Of a stretch of DNA of 64,000 bases, positions 27,968-37,600 are shown one piece after another; the first letter of the stretch is position 1; each line of letters begins with the position of its first letter. A program made the position numbers and the translations under genes. Source of the stretch: GCA-1730015 sp964550655 (lineage in GTDB: Bacteria > Pseudomonadota > Gammaproteobacteria > Granulosicoccales > Granulosicoccaceae); the NCBI GenBank assembly GCA_964550655.1, contig CAZKAQ010000006.1, forward strand, positions 1 to 64,000, given 5' to 3'. The notes beneath the pieces are model-generated. The model was not told the DNA's origin and searched no databases. It saw only the letters and a list, made by a program, of their open reading frames with translations.

Positions 27968-28651
27968 ATGAGCAACGATTTCACATTGAGCGCGGAAGTA
28001 CGCAGTGACTATGGTAAGGGTGCGAGCCGCCGACTGCGTAAGACAAATAAATTTCCGGGCATCATTTATGGCGGCGGTGGCAATCCCACTCCCGTATCTC
28101 TGGATCATAACGAGATCCTTAACTCGCTCCAGAACGAAGCGTTTTTCTCTCACATTCTGACTGTAAAAGTCGATGGTAAAGACGAGAAAGCGATCATCAA
28201 AGACATTCATCGTCATCCGTTCAAGCAGAAAATTCTGCACATGGATTTTATGCGTGTGCGTATGGATGAGGCAATTTCAGTACGTGTGCCACTGCACTAT
28301 ATCAATGAAGAAACCTGTTTCGGCGTCAAGACAGAGGGCGGTGCTCTCAACAAGATTGAAAACGATGTTGGTGTCAGTTGTCTGCCGGGCAATCTTCCTG
28401 AGTACATTGAAGTCGATGTAATCGATTTGAAGCTTGGTGAGTCACTGCACTTATCTGACATCAAGCTACCGGAGGGTGTTACCTCAACTGATTATGTCGA
28501 AGGTGACGAAGACCATGATCGTGCGATCATTACTGTCTTCCAGCCTCGTGCGGCAGTTGAAGGAGATGAGGCAGATGAAGAAGAAACCACTGATGATTCA
28601 GATGCTCCGGCGGATGGCTCCGGTGATTCGGGTGAAGGCAAAGAGTCCTGA
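27968..28651 (+). CDS. rplY: 50S ribosomal protein L25, long CTC/TL5 type
   Basis: A 227-residue 5S-rRNA-binding protein. The N-terminal L25 domain (about 1-95) contains GKGASRRLRKTNKFPGIIYG, and the second TL5/CTC beta domain extends to about 190. The last 35 residues are an acidic, low-complexity tail. This is the long form, unlike the 94-residue E. coli L25. An AAAGGGA site precedes the ATG. It is followed closely by pth. Confidence 0.96.
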   Translation: MSNDFTLSAEVRSDYGKGASRRLRKTNKFPGIIYGGGGNPTPVSLDHNEILNSLQNEAFFSHILTVKVDGKDEKAIIKDIHRHPFKQKILHMDFMRVRMDEAISVRVPLHYINEETCFGVKTEGGALNKIENDVGVSCLPGNLPEYIEVDVIDLKLGESLHLSDIKLPEGVTSTDYVEGDEDHDRAIITVFQPRAAVEGDEADEEETTDDSDAPADGSGDSGEGKES

Positions 28652-28663
28652 CACGATTGTTAG

Positions 28664-29239
28664 ATGTGTGCCATCAAACTGATAGTCGGGCTCGGTAACC
28701 CCGGGTCCAAATATGAAGAAACCCGCCATAATGCGGGTTTCTTTCTTGTCGATGAGCTGGCAAGGAGTTTTTCCGCGAATTTCTCTTCGGAAAAAAAGTT
28801 TCAGGGTGATATTGCTCGTACCACTATCGGCAGTTGTGATGTCAGGTTGCTAAAGCCAACTACCTTCATGAACCTGAGTGGTGAGTCCGTCAGAGCGGTT
28901 GCGAATTTCTATCGTATAGAAGCAGATGAAATTCTGGTAGCGCATGATGAGCTTGATATTCCTCCAGGTACAGTGAAACTCAAACAGGGTGGTGGTCATG
29001 GAGGGCACAACGGTTTACGTGACATTATCAATCACATGGGGCGTGAGTTCTGGCGTGTCAGGCTGGGTATAGGTCATCCCGGTGACGCGAAGAAAGTAGT
29101 GTCCTTTGTACTGCAGCGTGCTCCTAAATCTGAAATGGATCTCCTGGTGAATACCATCGACGAAGTAGCGCGTGAGATCACCGATATGGTAGCCGGTGAT
29201 ATGGCAAAAGCCATGCGTGCACTACACACCAAAAAATAG
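28664..29239 (+). CDS. pth: Peptidyl-tRNA hydrolase
   Basis: A 191-residue enzyme that releases peptides from prematurely dropped peptidyl-tRNA. LIVGLGNPGSKYEETRHNAG contains the conserved asparagine and the catalytic histidine. FMNLSGESV and the GGHGGHNGLRDI loop are also family marks. It begins 12 bp after rplY and is followed by ychF. Confidence 0.97.
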   Translation: MCAIKLIVGLGNPGSKYEETRHNAGFFLVDELARSFSANFSSEKKFQGDIARTTIGSCDVRLLKPTTFMNLSGESVRAVANFYRIEADEILVAHDELDIPPGTVKLKQGGGHGGHNGLRDIINHMGREFWRVRLGIGHPGDAKKVVSFVLQRAPKSEMDLLVNTIDEVAREITDMVAGDMAKAMRALHTKK

Positions 29240-29274
29240 TTTAAAACTGACCAGCGACACGGGAATAACCAGAC

Positions 29275-30366
29275 ATGGGTTTTAAATGTGGCATCGTAGG
29301 ACTTCCCAACGTCGGTAAGTCGACCTTGTTCAATGCACTGACCAAAGCGGAAATTGCGGCAGAAAATTATCCGTTCTGCACCATAGAACCAAATGTCGGC
29401 ATCGTGCCTGTGCCTGATCCGCGTCTTGATAAGCTGTCTTCGATTGTTAACCCGCAAAAAATTCTGCCTACCACTATGGAGTTCGTAGATATTGCCGGCC
29501 TGGTTGAAGGTGCCTCAAAAGGCGAGGGGCTTGGTAACAAATTTCTTGCGAACATTCGCGAGACTGACGCAATAGCGCACGTTGTCAGATGTTTTGCCAA
29601 TGATGACGTAATACATGTGGCGGGTAAGGTTGATCCGGTCGCCGATATTGAAGTAATCAACACAGAGCTAATGCTTGCCGACATGGAATCGGCAGAGAAA
29701 GCATTATATCGGGTCGGTAAAAATGCCAAATCCGGTAATAAGGCAGCTATTGCAGAAAAAGCGCTCATGGAACGAGTGGTAGAGCATGTGGATGCCGGCA
29801 ACCCGGTGCGCACCATGAAGCTAAACGATTCAGAACTGCCACTGGTTAAGATGATGCATCTTTTAACCTCAAAACCTGTCATGTATATAGCCAATGTTGA
29901 TGAAGAGGGTTTTGAGAACAACGAGCTTCTTGATCGTGTGAAAGAATATGCAGCTTCAGAAGGCGCAGGTGTTGTAGCTGTGTGTGCTGCCATTGAATCT
30001 GAAATAGCACTGCTTGAAGATGATGAAAAAACCGAGTTTCTGACAGAGCTCGGGCTGGAAGAGCCCGGTTTGAACCGGGTCATTCGGGCAGGTTACAACC
30101 TGCTTGGCCTGCAGACTTTTTTTACAGCGGGTGAAAAAGAGGTCCGTGCCTGGACTGTGCGCCAGGGTGCTACTGCCCCTAATGGTGCCGGTCGCATTCA
30201 CACCGATTTTGAAAAAGGATTTATTCGTGCAGAAGTAGTCTCATACGACCACTTTATCGAGCACAATGGTGAACAAGGCGCAAAGGATGCCGGTAAGTGG
30301 CGACTGGAAGGTAAGGAATACCTTATGAATGAAGGTGATGTTGTTCACTTTCGTTTCAATGTATGA
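29275..30366 (+). CDS. ychF: Ribosome-binding ATPase YchF
   Basis: A 363-residue Obg-like P-loop protein that prefers ATP over GTP. G1 is GLPNVGKSTLFNAL, switch II is VDIAGLVEGASKGEGLGNKF, and the altered G4 is NVDE (in place of NKxD), the feature linked to ATP use. A coiled-coil (about 125-200) and a C-terminal TGS domain (RTWTV-like AWTVRQGATAPNGAGRIH) follow. It ends the lolB-ychF block. Confidence 0.97.
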   Translation: MGFKCGIVGLPNVGKSTLFNALTKAEIAAENYPFCTIEPNVGIVPVPDPRLDKLSSIVNPQKILPTTMEFVDIAGLVEGASKGEGLGNKFLANIRETDAIAHVVRCFANDDVIHVAGKVDPVADIEVINTELMLADMESAEKALYRVGKNAKSGNKAAIAEKALMERVVEHVDAGNPVRTMKLNDSELPLVKMMHLLTSKPVMYIANVDEEGFENNELLDRVKEYAASEGAGVVAVCAAIESEIALLEDDEKTEFLTELGLEEPGLNRVIRAGYNLLGLQTFFTAGEKEVRAWTVRQGATAPNGAGRIHTDFEKGFIRAEVVSYDHFIEHNGEQGAKDAGKWRLEGKEYLMNEGDVVHFRFNV

Positions 30367-30397
30367 CGTGGATTGTCAAATCCCCGAGATCATGTGC

Positions 30398-30426
30398 TTG
30401 ACAGTCAACAATCAACTATCCAGAAT
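30398..30426 (+). promoter_or_regulatory. Candidate tRNA-Met promoter
   Basis: A perfect TTGACA at 30398-30403 is followed, after 17 bp, by CAGAAT (30421-30426), four of six matches to the -10 consensus. The tRNA starts 19 bp later, a short leader suited to a tRNA gene. Confidence 0.5.
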
Positions 30427-30444
30427 ACGTCTCTATCATTTTAA

Positions 30445-30521
30445 GGTCATGTAGCTCAGTCGGTTAGAGCACAGCATTCATAATGCTGGGGTCGGTGGTT
30501 CAAGTCCACCCATGACCACCA
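30445..30521 (+). tRNA. tRNA-Met (anticodon CAU), elongator type
   Basis: A 77-nt cloverleaf with encoded CCA. The acceptor stem GGTCATG pairs with CATGACC and the discriminator is A. The anticodon stem CAGCA/TGCTG encloses TTCATAA, so the anticodon is CAU. The D-arm resembles elongator Met rather than initiator tRNA, because the first acceptor pair is a normal G-C. An Ile2 tRNA with lysidine-modified CAU cannot be fully excluded. Confidence 0.93.
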
Positions 30522-30532
30522 TACAAAAATTT

Positions 30533-30557
30533 AAGGCCGTCTATGACGGCCTTTTTT
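30533..30557 (+). terminator. Intrinsic terminator after tRNA-Met
   Basis: AAGGCCGTC (30533-30541) and GACGGCCTT (30545-30553) form a perfect 9-bp stem with a 3-base loop, running into six T residues (30552-30557). This is a textbook Rho-independent terminator 12 bp past the tRNA. Confidence 0.93.
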
Positions 30558-31283
30558 GTGTCTGGTCGATTCTTCTCTATTCAACCTTATCCGGAACAGC
30601 TGGTTACCGCATTGCTCGTGGAGTTGTTCAGTCATTTTTCGGGAAGTGTAAAAATTGGATTTTTGAAGTAACGCGGCTTGTCTGTAGGTCTGAAGACGAT
30701 CCGGAGTTAAAGCAAAAAATTTTTCCTGGCCACCAGGTCTCTTTACGAAACAACAGGATTCGGTTTCGAGGCAAAAAACAATTGGCTTGCAATGTCGACT
30801 GTACAACAGGTGCTTTTGCGTCAGTCTGGATCTCCCCGAGCAAGTGTTGCGATATTTGGATGATAGGCAACTCCATTGGTCGACTTTCATTCTTTTGGCG
30901 AAGATAAAACACGATCATCCAGTATTAAATCAGGTAGTAATTTCCTGCCGTCAAAGTTATAGCGTCAATTTTACGTGATGGTACGAAGGCATTTTTTCAT
31001 ACGCTCAAAGTTTTAATGTCTTTCTACCGTATTGCTTCGTTCATTTAGTCGGTACGCTTGCAGATATTTGCGTTAAGCATGCCTTGCAGTAATACACTTC
31101 GTGGTTTTAATCACTCTAATTCACAAAAATCAGTGCCTTTGGTTGGTATGGGAGTTGTACTGGATAGTGAGTGTCTGAGGCGGTCTGGCGGTCTGTTAAT
31201 GAGTTGTTGGTGCAACAACAGCCTGTCTGATGCCGAAGCTCTCGCTATTTCGAACGTACTTTATCAACGCCAGGGAATAAAAG
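30558..31283. other. 726-bp gap after tRNA-Met with no intact gene
   Basis: Short open frames exist on both strands, but none has a convincing start, ribosome site or recognisable family. One plus-strand stretch (about 30826-30930) reads LDLPEQVLRYLDDRQLHW, which recalls the helix after the DNA-binding motif of ParB-like proteins. It has no intact gene around it. The region could be an old integration scar beside a tRNA or simply the promoter region of the surface operon at 31284. No clear promoter was found. Confidence 0.4.
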
Positions 31284-32861
31284 TTGGTACTCCGATTTTT
31301 CAGTTGTCTAAGAAATTATCCAGTGCTCGTGCGCTTGATTTTTTCTGCATGTCTGATGATGGTTGCTATAGCGCCAGGTACAGTCGCGGCTGCCGTATTG
31401 ACCAATGATCTGGAAGTGCACCTGATACAGAATGTTTCTACTGCCTGGAAAACAGTGCCTTTAGGTAACAGCTATAGCAACGCGATTCCGATTTGCAGCT
31501 ATAACCTTATTTCTTTCGCAGGCGCTAATCCCAACTACGCTTATCCACCTGCTGCAGTACGCATCAGAAACATCACATCCAATTCTTTCGAATTAAGAAT
31601 TCAGGGGTGGGAAGATTCCGCCGCGGAGACTGGTGATGTTCATTGTCTTATTTCGGATGAAGGCGCTTTTACACTACCTGATGGTACAAGGTATGAGGCG
31701 CACACAGTTGTTTCAGACCGAACCAGTGGATCAGTCAGTACTGATGGTGGCTGGAATCAGGCAAATCTTGAAAATGTCAGTGCTTCCATAGTGCAAACTT
31801 ATACCGACCATGTAGTCCTGGGACAGGTCATAAGCTACAACGACAGTCGAGCCAGTGTGTTTCATGTGACTGACTGCGAATCACGTGTTAACGAAGCTTT
31901 TCAGGCGGGTCATGCAGATGGTATTTGTGTAGGTAAGCATATAGGACAAATAGCAAGTAGTCGTAACCCGGAAACCATTGGTTATCTGGTAGCTGAAGCT
32001 GGCAGCGGGTCAGTTAACGGTATCGACTTTGAGCTCGATAGCGGTGCTGATTCGGTAGCAGGTAACAGCGCAGCTAACATTGGCTACACCTATAACCTTT
32101 CTGCTGATTATACCGTTGGCGTTACTTCTCAGGCGGGCGAGGACGGTGGCAACGGTTCGTGGTCAGTGCTCTACGGGGCAGATCCGTTGCCGCCTAATCA
32201 AATCGTTTTAGCAGTAGATGAGGAAGTCGTCCAGGGTGATACGACCCGGAATCATACTACCGAGAGAGTTGACTACTGGGTTTTTCGAACAGCCGAACTG
32301 ACCTTGAATAAGGTAGTAGTCAATGATGATGGTGGAACTGCAGTAGTTTCTGATTTTACGATTGCAGCCAGTGGTCCGGATGTTATCTCCGGAATTTCCG
32401 GTGATGCGTTCATCACAGATGCCACGGTGGCCGCTGGAGACTATGTTCTTAGCGAACAGCAGCTACCCGGTTATGCAGGGACCTGGAGTTGTGCCGGTGC
32501 CACGCTGGTCGGTACAACACTGACTATAGATGTTGGTGATGAAGCGGTATGCACAGTAGTCAACGATGACAAAGGAATAGATTTAGATATTCAAAAGTCG
32601 GTTAGTAACCCCTCTCCGAACGTCGGTGATGTCGTGACCTTCACTATAGAAGTAATAAACAACGGTCCGGACGTCGCCACCGATGTGCAAATTATAGATG
32701 TTGTGAAACCCGGATTTATTTATGTCGCCGGTTCTATAACCGGTGGCAGTATCAGAGTAGATAGTGCACCCGCTGGTAGTGGTCTTGACTGGACTATTGC
32801 GAGTATAGCTATAGGTGCATCAGAAATATTGACATTCCAGGCGACAGTGTCGCCACCGTAG
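31284..32861 (+). CDS. Surface protein 1: H-lectin-like modules, prealbumin-like repeat, C-terminally incomplete DUF11 domain
   Basis: A 525-residue exported protein. The signal peptide (about 1-37) ends in PGTVAAA. Residues 38-330 look like two H-type-lectin-like beta modules: AVRIRNITSNSFELRIQGWE in the first, and VVLGQVISYND, VGKHIGQ, GYLVAEAGSGSVNGIDFE and RNHTTERVDYWVF in the second. A prealbumin-like repeat (LTLNKVVVNDDGG to AVCTVVNDD, with a W-x-C/V-C-T cysteine pair) follows, then a DUF11 domain from GIDLDIQKSV. The DUF11 stops after LTFQATVSPP, short of the ADYxN strands of the family, and those strands open the next protein. The start is TTG at 31284 with GGGA upstream. Likely the distal, ligand-binding member of a surface fibre (inference). 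Confidence 0.8.
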   Translation: MVLRFFSCLRNYPVLVRLIFSACLMMVAIAPGTVAAAVLTNDLEVHLIQNVSTAWKTVPLGNSYSNAIPICSYNLISFAGANPNYAYPPAAVRIRNITSNSFELRIQGWEDSAAETGDVHCLISDEGAFTLPDGTRYEAHTVVSDRTSGSVSTDGGWNQANLENVSASIVQTYTDHVVLGQVISYNDSRASVFHVTDCESRVNEAFQAGHADGICVGKHIGQIASSRNPETIGYLVAEAGSGSVNGIDFELDSGADSVAGNSAANIGYTYNLSADYTVGVTSQAGEDGGNGSWSVLYGADPLPPNQIVLAVDEEVVQGDTTRNHTTERVDYWVFRTAELTLNKVVVNDDGGTAVVSDFTIAASGPDVISGISGDAFITDATVAAGDYVLSEQQLPGYAGTWSCAGATLVGTTLTIDVGDEAVCTVVNDDKGIDLDIQKSVSNPSPNVGDVVTFTIEVINNGPDVATDVQIIDVVKPGFIYVAGSITGGSIRVDSAPAGSGLDWTIASIAIGASEILTFQATVSPP

Positions 32862-32880
32862 GTGTGCTTCAGATAGGAAG

Positions 32881-34668
32881 GTGGATGCCTTCAGGTTTTA
32901 TTATATGAACTATGAAACTATAAAACAGCTAAAACAGCTAAAACAGCAACTAAGCTACTTTTTCTTCGAAAAGGAATTTAACGGGCCTCGCTTTAGCGTG
33001 CTTGCTTTGTTGTTGATACCGTTAGTGGCCTACCCCTTAACGCTTGCGGATTATGAAAATACCGCAACGGTAACTTCGTCACCCGATCAATTCGAAACTA
33101 ATCTGGCCAACAATACCAGTACGGTACAGGTTACACCGAATGCCGAGATTGTGATTATCAAGGAGGTGGTCAATGACAATGGTGGTGATTTGGTGGTTGG
33201 TGATTTTAATATCACTACCGATGCCGGTACATTAGTTTTTGATGCGGGTACTACAAGTGGAAACACAACAACTTATACAGCCAATAAATTATTTGTTGTG
33301 CCAGGCACCTACACACTGCAGGAATCTGATATTACAGGTTATAGCGAAGGCAGCTGGAGTTGTACAGACGGCACCTTGAATAACACAGCTTTTGATAATG
33401 GTGAACTGGTGCTCACCACGGGTCAGTCGGCCGTTTGTACCATAACTAACAATGATGTCGCTCCTCAACTGACACTGGTTAAGAACGTTATCAATGATAA
33501 CGGTGGTACTGTTGTCGCCAGTGCGTTTCCAATATTCATCGGTACAACAGCCGCCATTACGGGAACAGCACAGACTGTCCTGGCGAACACGCCAATTGAT
33601 ATTTCCGAACCACCCTTCGCCGGTTACTCACAAGGGACATGGGACTGTTCCGATGCCGGAGGCACTTCTTTTTTGACAGGTGGTCCTGCAATCAGTGGAT
33701 CTCAGGTTACGCTTAGTCCGGGTGATGATGTCACTTGCCAGATTACCAATAACGATATCGGTCCGCAGGTAACCCTGGTTAAGACACTTATTAATGACAA
33801 TGGCGGTGACCTTATCATTGCAGACTTCGACCTTACTATCGATGCGAACCCGGCTGATAGCGGTGTAGCGCAGCAAGTCACAGCAAATGCCGATTTTGTT
33901 ATATCCGAGTCGCTGAACGCAGGTTACACCTCTACTACCTGGGCCTGTACTGATGCAAATGGTTTAGCTCCTGCAGTAACAGGTAACGGAGATGGTACTG
34001 CTGATCTTAATCTGCCGCCGGGTGCGAATGTTTCCTGTTTAATCACCAATGATGATATTGCACCGACTCTGACGCTCGTCAAGAATGTTATTAATGATAA
34101 CGGTGGTACTGCTATCGCTTCGGACTTTAACTTGGCGATTAGTGATCCCGGGGCTGCGAGTCCGGCAATCAGTGGTGATACTTACACGGTTACAGCTAAT
34201 AGCCCTATCACCATTGCTGAAGATGATTTAATAGCCTACCAGGAGGGTCAGTGGGTTTGTACTGATGCTAATGGTCAGACAGCTGTGGCTGATCTGCCAG
34301 TCAGTGGTAGTGCGACAGGTACCGTGCTGACGCTTAAACAAGGTTCGGCAGTTGTCTGCGAAATTACCAATAACGATCTGGGTATTGATTTATCGATTGT
34401 TAAAGTTGTCAATGATGCCGCGCCCAATATTGGCGAAACAATCTCCTTTACTTTAACAGTTGATAATGCCGGGCCTGATTTGGCAACCAACGTTGACGTA
34501 ACCGATATTGTAATGCCGGGCTTTACTTATGTGCCTGGCTCTATGTCAGGTGGTACTACACAAGATGAGAGCAATCCTGCGAGCACTGGTCTGGTTTGGA
34601 ATATCGCAAGCATACCAGCCGGTTCTCCTGTGACCCTTACGTTTGATGTGATAGTTAATGCCCCTTGA
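32881..34668 (+). CDS. Surface protein 2: donor-like DUF11 N-terminus, four prealbumin-like repeats, incomplete DUF11 domain
   Basis: A 595-residue protein. The N-terminus is unusual: about 38 residues with a KQLKQLKQ stretch encoded by a 9-bp tandem repeat, then a hydrophobic core SVLALLLIPLVAYPLTLA, so the signal peptide has a long n-region. Immediately after the likely cleavage site comes DYENTATVTSS...NNTSTVQV, the closing strands of a DUF11 domain, matching what protein 1 lacks. Four prealbumin-like repeats of about 100 residues follow (each opening like LVKNVINDNGG and closing like VCTITNND, with two cysteines). A DUF11 domain again ends early at LTFDVIVNAP. The start is uncertain: GTG at 32881 or ATG at 32905, the latter overlapped by a 7-codon leader frame (32885-32908). 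Confidence 0.8.
   Translation: MDAFRFYYMNYETIKQLKQLKQQLSYFFFEKEFNGPRFSVLALLLIPLVAYPLTLADYENTATVTSSPDQFETNLANNTSTVQVTPNAEIVIIKEVVNDNGGDLVVGDFNITTDAGTLVFDAGTTSGNTTTYTANKLFVVPGTYTLQESDITGYSEGSWSCTDGTLNNTAFDNGELVLTTGQSAVCTITNNDVAPQLTLVKNVINDNGGTVVASAFPIFIGTTAAITGTAQTVLANTPIDISEPPFAGYSQGTWDCSDAGGTSFLTGGPAISGSQVTLSPGDDVTCQITNNDIGPQVTLVKTLINDNGGDLIIADFDLTIDANPADSGVAQQVTANADFVISESLNAGYTSTTWACTDANGLAPAVTGNGDGTADLNLPPGANVSCLITNDDIAPTLTLVKNVINDNGGTAIASDFNLAISDPGAASPAISGDTYTVTANSPITIAEDDLIAYQEGQWVCTDANGQTAVADLPVSGSATGTVLTLKQGSAVVCEITNNDLGIDLSIVKVVNDAAPNIGETISFTLTVDNAGPDLATNVDVTDIVMPGFTYVPGSMSGGTTQDESNPASTGLVWNIASIPAGSPVTLTFDVIVNAP
32921..32947 (+). repeat. Three tandem copies of a 9-bp unit in the protein 2 signal region
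   Basis: TAAAACAGC occurs three times in a row and encodes the KQL-KQL-KQ stretch of the extended signal peptide. Because the unit is a multiple of three, copy-number change would lengthen or shorten the n-region without shifting frame. Confidence 0.9.
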
Positions 34669-37600
34669 CAAGTCCTGAGAACAACAATCAAAAGTGTGAA
34701 CTGCGACGGGTTTTTCTCGTCGCTGTTTCGTTGTGTTGTGTGTTCTTTGGTGGTGAGGCTTACTCCGGTGTTAATGGTCTGACCCCGGCTGACTATACTA
34801 ATGTAGGCGTTGTTGCACCATCCGGTGCGCAAACAGATATATTGCTTTCTAATAATACCGATAGTGTTGTTGTATTGCCCAAAGGCCTGTTGGTAGAGAA
34901 AGTTGCAGACATCAGCGCGCTGTCTGCACCGATTGCTGCTGGAGATACAATCACCTATACGGTGACAGCGACCAACCTCGGTCTTCTGGGTCTGACGAAT
35001 GTATCGATAAACGATGCAATCATTCCCAATTTAACGTTGATTAGTGGCGACACCAATACAGATTCAGTGTTGGATGCCAATGAAGTATGGGTTTGGCGCG
35101 GTGATTATCAGGTAACGCAGTCTGATATCGATTCTAACGGTGGTGGTGACGGCGATATAGATAATACCGTTACGGTGTCTACTGCTGAGCTCGCACCGCA
35201 GACTGATTCGGTAGAGATTGCCTTCACGCAGGAACCATCGTTTAGCGTAACAAAAGTGGTTGACCAGGCTTCTATCACGGCACTGTCAACGCTTGATTAT
35301 CAAATCACTGTTACCAATACCGGCAACCAGACCTTAAGCGCTGTTACACTCACGGATACTCTGCCTGACGGAAATATCGCTACCTTGTCAGGGCCTGTTG
35401 CAGATACCGGCCAGCCGGGTGTACTTGATCCGGGTGAGACATGGGAATTCACTACCGCTTATACAGCTACTCAGGCAGATATAGATGCAGGGGCACTGCT
35501 GAGTAACAGCGTCTCTGTGGTAACCGCTGAAACCGGCGCTAGTCCACAGGTCGCATCGGCAGAGACCACAATTTTGCCAGCTCCTGCCTTGTCTGTCAGT
35601 AAATTGGTTGATCAGGCCAGTCTGAATGCACCCGGCACATTGACCTACACAATCACGCTTGAAAACACCGGTAATGTATCACTTACCGGTGTTACACCAA
35701 CAGATACCTTGCCTGATGGTTCTACCGGTACGCTGACAGGGCCGGTGACTGATACTGGTGCTGTGGGGGTTCTTGATGTTGCTGAAGTCTGGACATACAA
35801 CATCAGTTATCCGGTTAGTCAGGCAGTTATTGATGCCGGTAATCCTCTGGTTAACACTGTTGAAGTGACCAGCAATGAAACCGGTGCCTTAACAGTAAGT
35901 GATACGGCCACTACCACAATAGACAATCAACCGTCATTTACAGTCACCAAAACTGTAGATAAGGCTTCTGTCTCAATACCTGAGTTACTTGGTTATGTTA
36001 TTGAGGTCGAGAATACGGGCAATGCAACGCTGACAAATATTGTGGTCACGGATCAGTTGTCTAACGGTACCACATTAACACTCATCGGGCCTGTCGGTGA
36101 TGCAGGTACCATCGGTGCTCTGGATGTGGGTGAGAACTGGTTGTACACCGCAGTATACGATGTAAGCCAGGCTGATATAGATGCCGGAATTGATCTTACC
36201 AATACGTTCACCATAGATACCGCCGAGCTTGATCCGCAGGCAGATAGTGCTGTGACTATTATCAGTACAGCACCTGATCTGGAGGTCACGAAAACGGTGG
36301 ATCTTGCCTCTGTCAGTGCTCCGGCGACGCTTAACTATGTGATCTCCATAGAGAACACAGGTAACGTCAGTCTGAGTAACGTGACAACGGTAGATACCTT
36401 GCCGGACAGCACCATTGCAACACTGGTCGGGCCGTTGGCAGATACAGGTGTTGCCGGTGTTATTGATGTCGGTGAAACCTGGGAGTACACAACCACTTTC
36501 TTAATCAGCCAGAGTGATATCGACGATGCTCAGCCGCGTGATAACACGGTTGTGGTTACTACTGATGAAACCGGTGCCGATCTATTCAGTGCTGTTGCTA
36601 CAACAACCATTATAACCAGCCCATCGTTTACCGTAGAGAAGACTGTCGATCAGGCACAGATTACCGAGCCTGGTACCTTAAGTTACGATATCGTCGTTAG
36701 TAATACCGGTAACGTTACGCTGAATAACATCAGTCTGGATGACACACTGCCTGATGGGACAACAGCAGTAGTGACAGGGCCGGTTGGTGATGTAGGTGTG
36801 GCCGACGCTCTCGATGTTGGTGAGGTCTGGACCTATAACGCTACTTTTGATGTTACGCAATCAGACATCGATGCCGGCGCAGCACTGGTTAACAGTGTCG
36901 TCATCACTACTGATGAAGCCGGTACTGGTTCGGACTCTGCGACTACCGTTGTAGATCAGGTCCCGGGTATCCGCATAGTAAAGACTGCTGTCGAAGCAGA
37001 GTTTTTCGCAGCCGGAGACTTTATAAATTATGCATTCCTGATTGAGAATACCGGCAATCTTCTACTGGATAATGTTGTTGTCAGTGATCCGATCACTGAT
37101 GCAGGTTCACTGCGTTGTCTGCCACCTGGGCTGACTACCTCGGCTCAGCTATCGAATGGTCCGTTCGTACTTGGCCCAGGTGAACAAATGAACTGCACTG
37201 CGTTGCGAACAGTGACGTTTGATGATGTATTGGCCACCGGAGTCGATAATCTGGCAACGGTCAGTTCAGAAGACCCACAAGGCAATGTGGTTGATGCATC
37301 TAGCCAGTTGATCAGCGTACCGCTCGCAATCATAGCGCCGGTTGCCACAAACAATAGTTTTAACTCTCCTGTCAGCGGAGTTGCAGTGACGCTCGATGGC
37401 GGTGCCGATGATACCGATGTCAATGGTGATATAGACATTTCAACGGTATCGTTTGTAGCCAATGACGCAGTAGATACCGACGCAGATCAGGACAACGATA
37501 CGCTGGTAGTAGCAGGCGAGGGTGTTTGGGTAATAGATAACGTTACCGGTAATGTCACTTTCACACCTGAGCCGGGATTTACTGCTGACCCTGCGACTGT

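Noticed and set aside
30512..30907. 131-residue frame starting in the tRNA-Met 3' end
   Set aside because: It begins within the tRNA and crosses a strong terminator; not a credible gene.
31058..31408. 116-residue frame overlapping the start of surface protein 1
   Set aside because: It overlaps the signal peptide region of a well-supported gene in another frame and has no recognisable features.
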